33,047 bases of DNA from Mycolicibacter heraklionensis. Its GTDB lineage: Bacteria; Actinomycetota; Actinomycetes; Mycobacteriales; Mycobacteriaceae. Below, piece by piece: positions 18,709-25,445 of this stretch. The stretch's first letter is position 1; every line of letters begins with the position of its first letter. Made by a program: the position numbers and the translations under genes. The notes beneath the pieces were generated by a model. That model worked only from the letters and a program-made list of their open reading frames with translations, had not been told where the DNA came from and made no database searches. The stretch is from positions 1 through 33,047 of the forward strand of contig LZME01000143.1 of the NCBI GenBank assembly GCA_001673575.1, given 5' to 3'.

Positions 18709-19108
18709 TCTGCGCCGGCGCGCAGCGCCCCGCGGTTTGCTCATATGCCGTTCTTCGCTCGCTGTGAAGTAGCTGTTAAACGTATTAAGAGCGTTCATCA
18801 TTGAGGTTCTGGGCCAATGCTTGTTGGGCTCGGGCATCGCATGCGTCCTGCGGTTACCGTCCTGGCGCGGGGCTTCGCCGCTGCCTGGACCCCCTGTTAG
18901 AACACGTTCTGATTGCTACCGGCGAGTTAGTTGCCGGTTGAATCAACCGTCCCGGTTTGTATATTTGCTGGGGATGCCTCAAAAGGGCGTGTGAAAGGCC
19001 TCGATGCCTTGGCTGGCAGCGTTGCGGGCTGGCGCCCGCGCAATACTGATGTATGTAGAAGGATGCAAACGCCCCCGATTTTCGTGGTCATTGTGGGAAG
19101 GGTTTCGG
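18709..19108. other. 400-bp intergenic region between two MarR genes
   Basis: No gene supported. It holds a short hairpin TGCGC/GCGCA just after the preceding stop, a near-palindrome AGAACACGTTCT at 18899-18910 and an ACCGGC/GCCGGT inverted repeat (9-nt spacer) near 18919-18939. These are possible operator sites. Confidence 0.4.
18899..18910. promoter_or_regulatory. Near-palindrome AGAAC-AC-GTTCT
   Basis: Five-base arms around a 2-bp centre, extending with one mismatch to 7-base arms. It lies in the intergenic region between two MarR-type genes. A regulator site is a guess from shape and place only. Confidence 0.25.
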
Positions 19109-19114
19109 TACCGT
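19109..19114 (+). promoter_or_regulatory. -10 element of the MarR gene at 19123
   Basis: TACCGT lies 8 nt before the GTG start. The stretch TACCGTCGCCCGCCGTGG is nearly the same as TACGATCGCCCGGCATGG before the next MarR gene, which supports both start choices. Confidence 0.5.
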
Positions 19115-19122
19115 CGCCCGCC

Positions 19123-19635
19123 GTGGAGGACACAGGGGGCCAAGCGCCGGCGATGCGGCTGCCGGGGCTCGAAGACATCGAGCAGAGTTCTTGGCAAGAG
19201 TTCGTCGAGTCGTCGACCAATCTGTTGGGCGCGCTCAACCGAAGCCTGCTGGGCCGGCACCGACTGGATCTGTCCGAGCTTCGACTGCTGGATCTTCTTG
19301 CCAAGTCCGACAGCGGATCTGTCCGAATGAGCGAACTGGCCGCGGCGCTGATGCTGCTCCGCAGCCGGGTGACTTGGCTGACCCGGCGGCTGGAAAGCCG
19401 CGGTCTGGTTCGCCGGATACCTATTCCCGGTGATGGTCGGGGAGTGCGGGCCGAGCTCACGCCCGAGGGCCGAATGAGGCTGACGGAGGCCCGCAAGACC
19501 TACGCCGAACAGATCCGCCGGCTCTACGTGAACCAGATGTCACGCCAGCAAATGCTTGCACTGGGTGCCAGCTGTCATCAGATCAGCGCGTCGCTGGACG
19601 GCGCAGACCTTCCGAAAAAGTCGACGATGGACTGA
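19123..19635 (+). CDS. MarR-type winged-helix regulator, C-unit type (first)
   Basis: A 170-residue MarR-type regulator. Visible parts are LPGLEDIEQSSWQEFVESS, LDLSELRLLDLLAKSDSGSV, RMSELAAALMLLRSRVTWL (helix-turn-helix), wing PGDGRGVRAELTPEGR and C-terminal helix MSRQQMLALGASCHQISASL. The last helix resembles SRQQAIALGDACRR of unit 2 in the fused regulator. The frame is open back to 18931, but I prefer GTG at 19123: it gives about the same N-terminal length as its paralogues and sits 8 nt after a -10. ATG at 19063 is the alternative. The wing has GDGRG where the paralogues have DDRR, so DNA contacts may differ. Confidence 0.78.
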   Translation: MEDTGGQAPAMRLPGLEDIEQSSWQEFVESSTNLLGALNRSLLGRHRLDLSELRLLDLLAKSDSGSVRMSELAAALMLLRSRVTWLTRRLESRGLVRRIPIPGDGRGVRAELTPEGRMRLTEARKTYAEQIRRLYVNQMSRQQMLALGASCHQISASLDGADLPKKSTMD

Positions 19636-19705
19636 GTCGCTCGCCTCTTGCGCAATCCGGAGTACAAAGTTGCCGAATTAGGCTCCGGGCGTCGCGTGTC
19701 GTGGA

Positions 19706-19711
19706 TACGAT
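19706..19711 (+). promoter_or_regulatory. -10 element of the MarR gene at 19720
   Basis: TACGAT, then 8 nt, then ATG; the context is homologous to the promoter at 19109-19125. Confidence 0.5.
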
Positions 19712-19719
19712 CGCCCGGC

Positions 19720-20196
19720 ATGGGGCACCTGCGGGCTCTTGAGCGGCCAGTGTGGGAATTGCCGGCGCTTGACGCCGCTGAAAGTGCCTGCGTCCACCAA
19801 TTTGTCGATACCTCCGAACGCCTGCTGGCGGCGTTGAATGAAAGCCTGGTCCATGCCCACGGATTGACTCTCTTTGAAGTTCTGGTCCTGGCCCGCCTCG
19901 CCAGCGCAGACACCGGGTCGGCCCAAATGAGGGACCTGGCCAAGGCTTTCGCGCTAGCGCCGAGTCGGGTGACGTCGCTGATCGATCGCCTGGTAGCCGA
20001 GGCATTGGTCTATAGGCGTCCGCACCCGGATGACCGCCGCGCGGTGCTTGCACACATCACTGCCGAGGGTCGGAAGCGGTCGGCAGCGGCGGGCGTGACC
20101 TATGCGCGCGGGATTCGTGCGTACTACCTCGCTCAGCTGTCGCGACAGCAGGCAATCGCGCTCGGTGACGTCTGCCGGCGAACCGGCCTTCCCTGA
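19720..20196 (+). CDS. MarR-type winged-helix regulator, C-unit type (second)
   Basis: A 158-residue MarR-type regulator: LPALDAAESACVHQFVDTS, LFEVLVLARLASADTGSAQM, RDLAKAFALAPSRVTSLI (helix-turn-helix), wing DDRRAVLAHITAEGR and C-terminal SRQQAIALGDVCRRTGLP. That final segment differs at only two positions from SRQQAIALGDACRRIGLP in unit 2 of the fused regulator at 10172, and AFALxPSRIT/VT also agrees, so this is the closest relative of that unit. I took the ATG at 19720 because a TTG at 19648 has no promoter or ribosome site and adds non-family residues. The gene is the last of three MarR-type genes and lies 541 bp upstream of the second GjpA-like gene. Confidence 0.83.
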   Translation: MGHLRALERPVWELPALDAAESACVHQFVDTSERLLAALNESLVHAHGLTLFEVLVLARLASADTGSAQMRDLAKAFALAPSRVTSLIDRLVAEALVYRRPHPDDRRAVLAHITAEGRKRSAAAGVTYARGIRAYYLAQLSRQQAIALGDVCRRTGLP

Positions 20197-20336
20197 GGGA
20201 CATACTGGCCCGCTTCACGCGCTGGGAGTGATCGAGGCTGCGCGAGAAGATTCTCAGGATTATGGTCCCATGAACTTGGGCAGTTAAGGCGTCGTGTCTG
20301 ACTGCTCACTCGACGTAAAGGCCCGCTGCCTGCGGA

Positions 20337-20413
20337 GACACGTGTCGAGCGCATGTTAGCTAAAGCTCGTCTAATAGGTATCCGTGCAGCCGCAAATTGA
20401 TTTGACACGTGTT
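20337..20413. promoter_or_regulatory. Paired GACACGTGT palindromic sites
   Basis: GACACGTGTC (20337-20346, perfect 10-bp palindrome) and GACACGTGTT (20404-20413), centres 67 bp apart, both upstream of the GjpA-like gene and downstream of three MarR-type genes. Two identical 8-bp cores in 80 bp suggest a binding-site pair; the binding protein is unknown. Confidence 0.4.
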
Positions 20414-20681
20414 TCTACAGGGCAGTTCCGCACCTTGTCGTCTGGCTACCCCCGTCCAGGTCAACGGCTATTACGCGTCGGCAAGGCGCGGAAATGGTGA
20501 GGATGAACGTGTTTCAATTCTTACCCGTCGGTAATTTCCAGTTGAACCATTTGGCGGGTGATAAAGATTTGCTGATGCCAGATGTTAACGCCGATACCAG
20601 GGGATTTGTCGAACGATCAGATTGCGGGACCGGTATTGGATCGGACCCTTTGCGGAGAGGCCCTTCCTGACTGCTGATTTT

Positions 20682-20703
20682 CAGGTCTCACTCAGTTACG
20701 TTC
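20682..20703 (+). promoter_or_regulatory. Promoter block of the second GjpA-like gene
   Basis: Matches 11537-11558 at 18 of 22 bases and contains the candidate -10 TACGTT (20697-20702), 35 nt before the TTG start. Confidence 0.5.
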
Positions 20704-20737
20704 CGTGTGCTGAGTCACATGACCTGAAGGAGCTCCC

Positions 20738-21883
20738 TTGCACGCCATTCTTCGCCCCTACGCAACGGCCGGTGTCGTCATCGCCGGGACCGGCCTGATC
20801 GCTGCCACACCGGTGGTGGCACCGGCGCCTGCACCCGCGGTCGCCTCGGTCGTTGATGTCGCGCTCACGGGCCTGTCCGGCTTCCTCGACACCTGGCAGG
20901 ACGTCATCAACACGACGAATGCCAACATTTCGACGCTGGTGAACAACTACATGATCGCCCCCGGGGTGGCCTGGCAGCAGGTGTACGCCAACGTCATGGG
21001 CTACATGCAGCAGTTCCTCGACGACCCGAGCAGCAGCACTTTGGCTGACATCAACACCCAGCTTCAGGAGCACTGGGTGGCGGTGCGCGACGGCTGGGCG
21101 CTGCCGTTGGACACTTCGGACGCGACCAAGACCATGGTGCTACACCACACCATCGACGGCGGGCCCACTACCGGCCATAGTGTGCTGATCAGTCAGGTTC
21201 CGAGCTTCTTGCCGCCCGGTACGGATGTCGACATGGTGAACTCGGTGCTCAACTTCATGACCTCACCGCTGTCGGGTGTCATCATGGGCCTGCTGGCCCC
21301 GGGGATCAGCCCCTGGGTCGCCCTGCTGAACAGCGTCACCGACGGGGACAGCCTGCAGGAGATTATCGCCAACACCTGGGGCGGCTTCCTCAACGGCGCC
21401 ACCCTCAACCTCGACTCGCTGCTGCCGACGATCAACGACGCCGGATTCCTTCCGGATGGCATGAGCCTCGATCACTTGGAGTTCGCCTTCGGCGGCCTGC
21501 TCAGCACCGGGGCGGTGTCGCTCACCACGTATCAGGTGATGGGCGCCGGCGGTGCAGTGGAGGCCTCGGTTCCGGTGGTCGGCGGTTCCCTCTTCAACTC
21601 TCTCGGTCTGGAGATGGTCGGCGTCCCGATCCTGAATTCGATCAATGTCGAGGGCCACGGGATCGGCCCGATCGCCGCCTTGGAGGCATGGGGACAGACC
21701 GTCGGGGCGTTGCTGGGCTCGGGTTGGGACGCTAAGAGCGGCGCCGTCGTCGTGACGCCGCCAGCGGCCGGAGTCGAGTGGCCCACCATCCCGGACGACT
21801 TCATCGATGACGGCGGCTCCAGCGCCGAAGCCACCAACATATTCGGCGTGCTGGACGGCTTGCTTGACAACATCTTCGGCTAA
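20738..21883 (+). CDS. gjpA: GjpA-family outer membrane porin-like exported protein (copy 2)
   Basis: A 381-residue paralogue of the protein at 11604. It shares the opening MHAxxRPYATAGV, a signal sequence (VVIAGTGLIAATPVVAPAPA), LNGATLNLDSLLP, DHLEFAFGGLLSTGA, GHGIGPIAALEAWGQ, GALLGSGWDAKS and VVVTPPAAG, and ends LDGLLDNIFG. The start is TTG at 20738 with AAGGAG 5 nt upstream, as in copy 1. The family name is from memory of mycobacterial annotations; transport through the mycomembrane is possible but not shown here. It lies 60 bp upstream of the third PGRS gene and downstream of the three MarR-type genes, repeating the order of module 1. The two copies differ enough to indicate an old duplication. 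Confidence 0.75.
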   Translation: MHAILRPYATAGVVIAGTGLIAATPVVAPAPAPAVASVVDVALTGLSGFLDTWQDVINTTNANISTLVNNYMIAPGVAWQQVYANVMGYMQQFLDDPSSSTLADINTQLQEHWVAVRDGWALPLDTSDATKTMVLHHTIDGGPTTGHSVLISQVPSFLPPGTDVDMVNSVLNFMTSPLSGVIMGLLAPGISPWVALLNSVTDGDSLQEIIANTWGGFLNGATLNLDSLLPTINDAGFLPDGMSLDHLEFAFGGLLSTGAVSLTTYQVMGAGGAVEASVPVVGGSLFNSLGLEMVGVPILNSINVEGHGIGPIAALEAWGQTVGALLGSGWDAKSGAVVVTPPAAGVEWPTIPDDFIDDGGSSAEATNIFGVLDGLLDNIFG

Positions 21884-21943
21884 TCCGATAACCCCAAACT
21901 TCAACTACCCCAGAGCTTTATATCTGACGAAAGGTGTTCCTCA

Positions 21944-24900
21944 ATGAGTCGTCGACACAGCAGCAATCGGCGTCGTGGTCAGCAGGAGGCTGGCCAGGCG
22001 CGCCGCAAGCGGGCGATCGGTGCCGGCGGTGCTGCCGCCGCATTCTTGTCGTTCGGCATGGCGCCGCTGGTCGCCTCCCCGGCGGCCCAGGCTGACGGTC
22101 TGGACTTCTCGTGGGACTGGTTCGACCCTGCGGAGTCGGTGGCCGATGCGCCGCTGTCCGCTGCCGGTGGCTTCTTCGACATGAGCACCATCATCGAACA
22201 GTGGATCTATGACCCCATCCACTTCGGTGTGGAGGCCTGGATCAACAGCGACTTCGGTGAACTGGTCAACGGTTGGATCAACGAATCCTCCGGTCTGTTC
22301 CTGATCGGCGACGGCGCCGATGGGACCGCCGAGAACCCCGATGGCGGTGACGGCGGACTGTGGTTCGGTGACGGCGGGGCCGGCTGGGACAGCGATGACG
22401 CGACGCTGGTCGGCGGAAACGGTGGTGCCGCAGGGTGGTTCGGTGACGGCGGCGATGGTGGTGCCGGCTTCGAGACCGGCGCCGGCGGTAATGGCGGTGC
22501 CGGCGGGTCCTTCATGGGCCTCGGCGGCGACGGTGGTGCTGGCGGTATGGGCGTCAGCGACGGCGGCAACGGCGGGGCCGGCGGCAACGGCGGTGACGCG
22601 GTCGGTTGGTTCTTCGGCAATGGCGGCGCTGGTGGTGCCGGCGGCAATGGCACCGCGGGTGCCAATGGCAGCTACGCCAATGGCGGTACCGGCATCGGCG
22701 GTACCGGCGGCAACGGTGGTGCCGGCGGTACGGGTGGCCGCAGCGGGTACCTCTTCGGCAACGGCGGCAACGGTGGTGCCGGTGGCGCTGCCGGAAACGC
22801 CGGCACCTCTGCCAACGGCGTCGACGACGGCGTTGCAGCTCACCTGAACGGGGCCGCTGGTGGCGCCGGTGGCAACGGTGGTGCCGGTGGCGCCGCCGGC
22901 GTGAAATTCGACGGCTCGTACGGCAGCGCCGGCCAAGTCGGCACCGCTGCTCAGGGTGGTGCCGGAACCGACGGTGGTGACGCCTACAAGGACTCCAATG
23001 GTGACTACCTCGGAAACGGCGGCGCCGGCGGCAAGGGCGGTACCGGCGGTGCCGGGCCCCTCGGCGGCAACGGCGGGGTCGCCGGCAACGGCGGTGACGG
23101 CCTGACCGGTGGCACCGGTGGTACCGGCGGGGCAGGCGGAGCCGGAGCCGGCATTGGCGGCGTCGGTGGCAACGGCAGCGACGGTGGCGCCGGTGGATTC
23201 GGCGCGCTGCACGGCGGTAACGGCGGCAATGGCGGCGCCGGCGGTGGCAACACCCTCAAGGACGGCCATGGCGGCAATGGCGGTAACGGTGGCGCCGCCG
23301 GTGACGCGGCTACCGATGACAACACTGTGCAAACCGTCGGAGGTAACGGCGGTACCGGGGGGAACGGTGGTCAGGGCGGTGTCGTCTCGATCCTGGGCGC
23401 CGTCAACGGCTGGGGAGGTCAGGGCGGTGACGGCGGCGCGGCCGGCACCGGTACCTACATAGGCGGTAACGGCGGTAACGGCGGTAACGGCGGCAACGGC
23501 ACACTTGGTGGTGGTGGTGACGCCGGTCATGGAGGCGACGGCGCGGCTAGCACCGGGTGGAAGTCCGGCGATGGAACCATCTTCAGCAAGGGCGGCAATG
23601 GCGGTAACGGCGGCACCGGTGGCGCCGCCTCAGCCAACGCCTTCGCCGGTGATGGCGGTGACGGCGGCGTGGGCGCAGCCGGAGTGACCGGTGCCGGCGT
23701 GATCAGTACCGGTGGTAACGGTGGTACCGGTGGTAACGGTGGCGCCGCCTCGGCCGGTTTGTCGGCCGGCGGTGGTACCGGCGGGGCCGGCGGGGCCGGC
23801 GGTGACGGCGGTGACGGCACCGCGTCCGGTGGTAACGGTGGCAACGCCGGGAACGGCGGTGCCGCGCAGCTCCAGGGCGGTACCGGTGGTGACGGTGGTG
23901 CCGGTGGCGATAGCGCCGGCGCCACTAACCCGAACAACCCCTTCGGCGCCAGCCACGCCGGTAACGGCGGTAACGCCGGAAACGGGGGCAACGCCCCGGC
24001 CGGTAACTTCGCGCCTGGCCCCGGTGGCAACGGCGGTACCGGCGGCAACGGCGGCACCGGGGCCGGGGCGGTCAATGGTGGCAACGGTGGCACTGGCGGC
24101 TACGGCGGCGGCGGCTCCACCGGCGGCAATGCCGGCGACGGCGGCGACGGCGGTGCGGCGACGGGCACCGGCAACGGCGGAAACGGCGGCAACGCCGGCC
24201 TCTGGGGAGGCACCGCGACTGCCGGGACCAAGGGAGTTCCGCACCCGCGCGCCGATGGCGGCGATGGCTACGATGCCGGGAATGGCGGCGCCGGCGGCAA
24301 CGGCGGTGACGGCGGCAGCGCGGTCTCCGGTAACGGTGGCGCCGGCGGCAACGGCAGCGTCGGCGGCAATGGCGGCGCCGGCGGCGTCGGCGGTAAGGGC
24401 GGTGTCGACGCCAACGGCAACGGCTTTAACGGCGGCGACGGCGGCAAGGGTGGCGCCGGCGGCACCGGCGGAGTCGGCGGCAAGGGCGGCGTCAGCACCA
24501 GTGGTTCCAACGGAACCGCCGGCACTGATGCCCTCGACGGCAACGGCGGCGCCGGCGGTACCGGTGGCGCGGGCGGCAGCGGAGTCAACGGCGGCTCGGC
24601 CGGTAACGGCGGCAACGGCGGTACCGGTGGCACCTCCGGGTCCGGTACCGGCGGGGTCGGCGGTAGCGGTGGCGCTGGCGGGGCCGGCGCCGCGGGCGTT
24701 GCCGGAGACAGTCCGGCCAAGGGCGCTGGCGGCGATGGAACCGACGGCACTGCCGGCGGCAACGGCGGTAAGGGTGGCGCCGGTGGCACCTCCAGCACCG
24801 GCGACGGCGGTAAGGGCGGCACCGGTGGTGCCGGCGGCATTGGCGGCACCGGTGGTAGTGGCGGCAAGGGCGGCGTCGACTCCGCCGGCAACGGCCTGGC

Positions 24901-25195
24901 CGGCGGTGACGGCGGCAACGGTGGCAAGAGTGGTAACGGCGGTACTGGCGGCACTGGCGGCACCAGCACCAGCGGCACGGATGGCACCGGCGGCAACGGC
25001 GGCGCCGGTCCGAATGGTGGCAAGGGCGGCAATGGCGGTAACGGCGGCGCCCCGACCGGCGGCGGCACCGGTGGTGCGGGCGGCCAGGCCGGCACCGGCG
25101 GAGGTGGCGGCACTGGCGGTAGTGGTGGCCCGGGTGGCAACCCCGGCTCCGACGGCAACGCCGGCGCCAACGGCAACCCCGGCACACCCGGGTAA
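21944..25195 (+). CDS. Sec-exported PGRS protein without PE domain (copy 3)
   Basis: A 1083-residue paralogue of the two PGRS proteins of module 1. A longer basic N-terminus (RRxRRR-type, residues 3-23) precedes the hydrophobic core and cleavage after AQA at residue 50. The head domain has TIIEQWIYDPIHFGVEAWI, SDFGELVNGWINESSGLFL and IGDGADGTAENPDGG. Landmarks follow in the common order: GGRSGYLFGNGG, AYKDSNGDYLGNGG, TVQTVGGNGG, GTYIGGNGG, STGWKSGDGTIFS, GAGVISTGGNGG, NPFGASHAGNGG. The last 350 residues are an extension with repeats such as GGKGGVDANGNGFNGG, GGKGGVDSAGNGLAGG and SGSNGTAGTDALDG, absent from the other two. GAAAGG lies about 10 nt before the ATG. A strong hairpin follows the stop codon. 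Cell-surface location is inferred, function unknown. Confidence 0.88.
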   Translation: MSRRHSSNRRRGQQEAGQARRKRAIGAGGAAAAFLSFGMAPLVASPAAQADGLDFSWDWFDPAESVADAPLSAAGGFFDMSTIIEQWIYDPIHFGVEAWINSDFGELVNGWINESSGLFLIGDGADGTAENPDGGDGGLWFGDGGAGWDSDDATLVGGNGGAAGWFGDGGDGGAGFETGAGGNGGAGGSFMGLGGDGGAGGMGVSDGGNGGAGGNGGDAVGWFFGNGGAGGAGGNGTAGANGSYANGGTGIGGTGGNGGAGGTGGRSGYLFGNGGNGGAGGAAGNAGTSANGVDDGVAAHLNGAAGGAGGNGGAGGAAGVKFDGSYGSAGQVGTAAQGGAGTDGGDAYKDSNGDYLGNGGAGGKGGTGGAGPLGGNGGVAGNGGDGLTGGTGGTGGAGGAGAGIGGVGGNGSDGGAGGFGALHGGNGGNGGAGGGNTLKDGHGGNGGNGGAAGDAATDDNTVQTVGGNGGTGGNGGQGGVVSILGAVNGWGGQGGDGGAAGTGTYIGGNGGNGGNGGNGTLGGGGDAGHGGDGAASTGWKSGDGTIFSKGGNGGNGGTGGAASANAFAGDGGDGGVGAAGVTGAGVISTGGNGGTGGNGGAASAGLSAGGGTGGAGGAGGDGGDGTASGGNGGNAGNGGAAQLQGGTGGDGGAGGDSAGATNPNNPFGASHAGNGGNAGNGGNAPAGNFAPGPGGNGGTGGNGGTGAGAVNGGNGGTGGYGGGGSTGGNAGDGGDGGAATGTGNGGNGGNAGLWGGTATAGTKGVPHPRADGGDGYDAGNGGAGGNGGDGGSAVSGNGGAGGNGSVGGNGGAGGVGGKGGVDANGNGFNGGDGGKGGAGGTGGVGGKGGVSTSGSNGTAGTDALDGNGGAGGTGGAGGSGVNGGSAGNGGNGGTGGTSGSGTGGVGGSGGAGGAGAAGVAGDSPAKGAGGDGTDGTAGGNGGKGGAGGTSSTGDGGKGGTGGAGGIGGTGGSGGKGGVDSAGNGLAGGDGGNGGKSGNGGTGGTGGTSTSGTDGTGGNGGAGPNGGKGGNGGNGGAPTGGGTGGAGGQAGTGGGGGTGGSGGPGGNPGSDGNAGANGNPGTPG

Positions 25196-25213
25196 GGCCA
25201 GCAGATCGCGTAT

Positions 25214-25251
25214 CGCGGCCGTCGGGTCCCTCACCGGACTCGGCGGCCGCG
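25214..25251 (+). terminator. Hairpin terminator after the third PGRS gene
   Basis: A 16-bp stem (CGCGGCCGTCGGGTCC with GGACTCGGCGGCCGCG, two G-T pairs) with a 6-nt loop, 18 bp after the stop codon, followed by GTCGCGTTT. Confidence 0.8.
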
Positions 25252-25276
25252 GTCGCGTTTGCGGGCCTAACTGTTC

Positions 25277-25329
25277 ACTCTGCGCTCACGGCGCACCCCG
25301 CTCGCGCCTTCCCGCCCTGAGCGCAGAGT
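25277..25329. repeat. Nested inverted repeat
   Basis: Perfect 12-bp arms ACTCTGCGCTCA / TGAGCGCAGAGT enclose a smaller GGCGC/GCGCC pair. It sits between convergent genes (third PGRS gene and lipE) and may be a second terminator or a dispersed extragenic palindrome. Confidence 0.6.
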
Positions 25330-25445
25330 CATCAACAAGGTGGAGTGCCGCGGTAGGGGCTCAATCCGGTTGACATAATCCGGGCTGTCGCTCAGAGGCG
25401 GGCGCTAACCCACATGACCCCGGGCGGTGACGGATGTGGCGCCTG

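Larger units (their letters stand above)
20197..20737 (+). promoter_or_regulatory. 541-bp regulatory region before the second GjpA-like gene
   Basis: No coding region is supported. The stretch is the most AT-rich long intergenic region of the window. It contains two GACACGTGT palindromes (20337-20346 and 20404-20413), the palindrome TTAGCTAA (20356-20363), a TTACC/GGTAA inverted repeat (4-nt spacer) near 20522-20535, the promoter block at 20682-20703 and the ribosome site AAGGAG at 20727-20732. Confidence 0.55.

Noticed and set aside
18064..18837. 257-residue minus-strand ORF opposite the first split MarR gene
   Set aside because: Antisense shadow of a recognisable MarR protein with a good promoter.
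19648..19719. TTG start giving a longer third MarR protein
   Set aside because: No ribosome site or -10 upstream; extra residues are not shared with paralogues, and the ATG at 19720 has a conserved promoter context.
12728..25195. Calling the PGRS proteins PE_PGRS
   Set aside because: None of the three starts with a PE domain; all have a Sec-type signal ending AQA.
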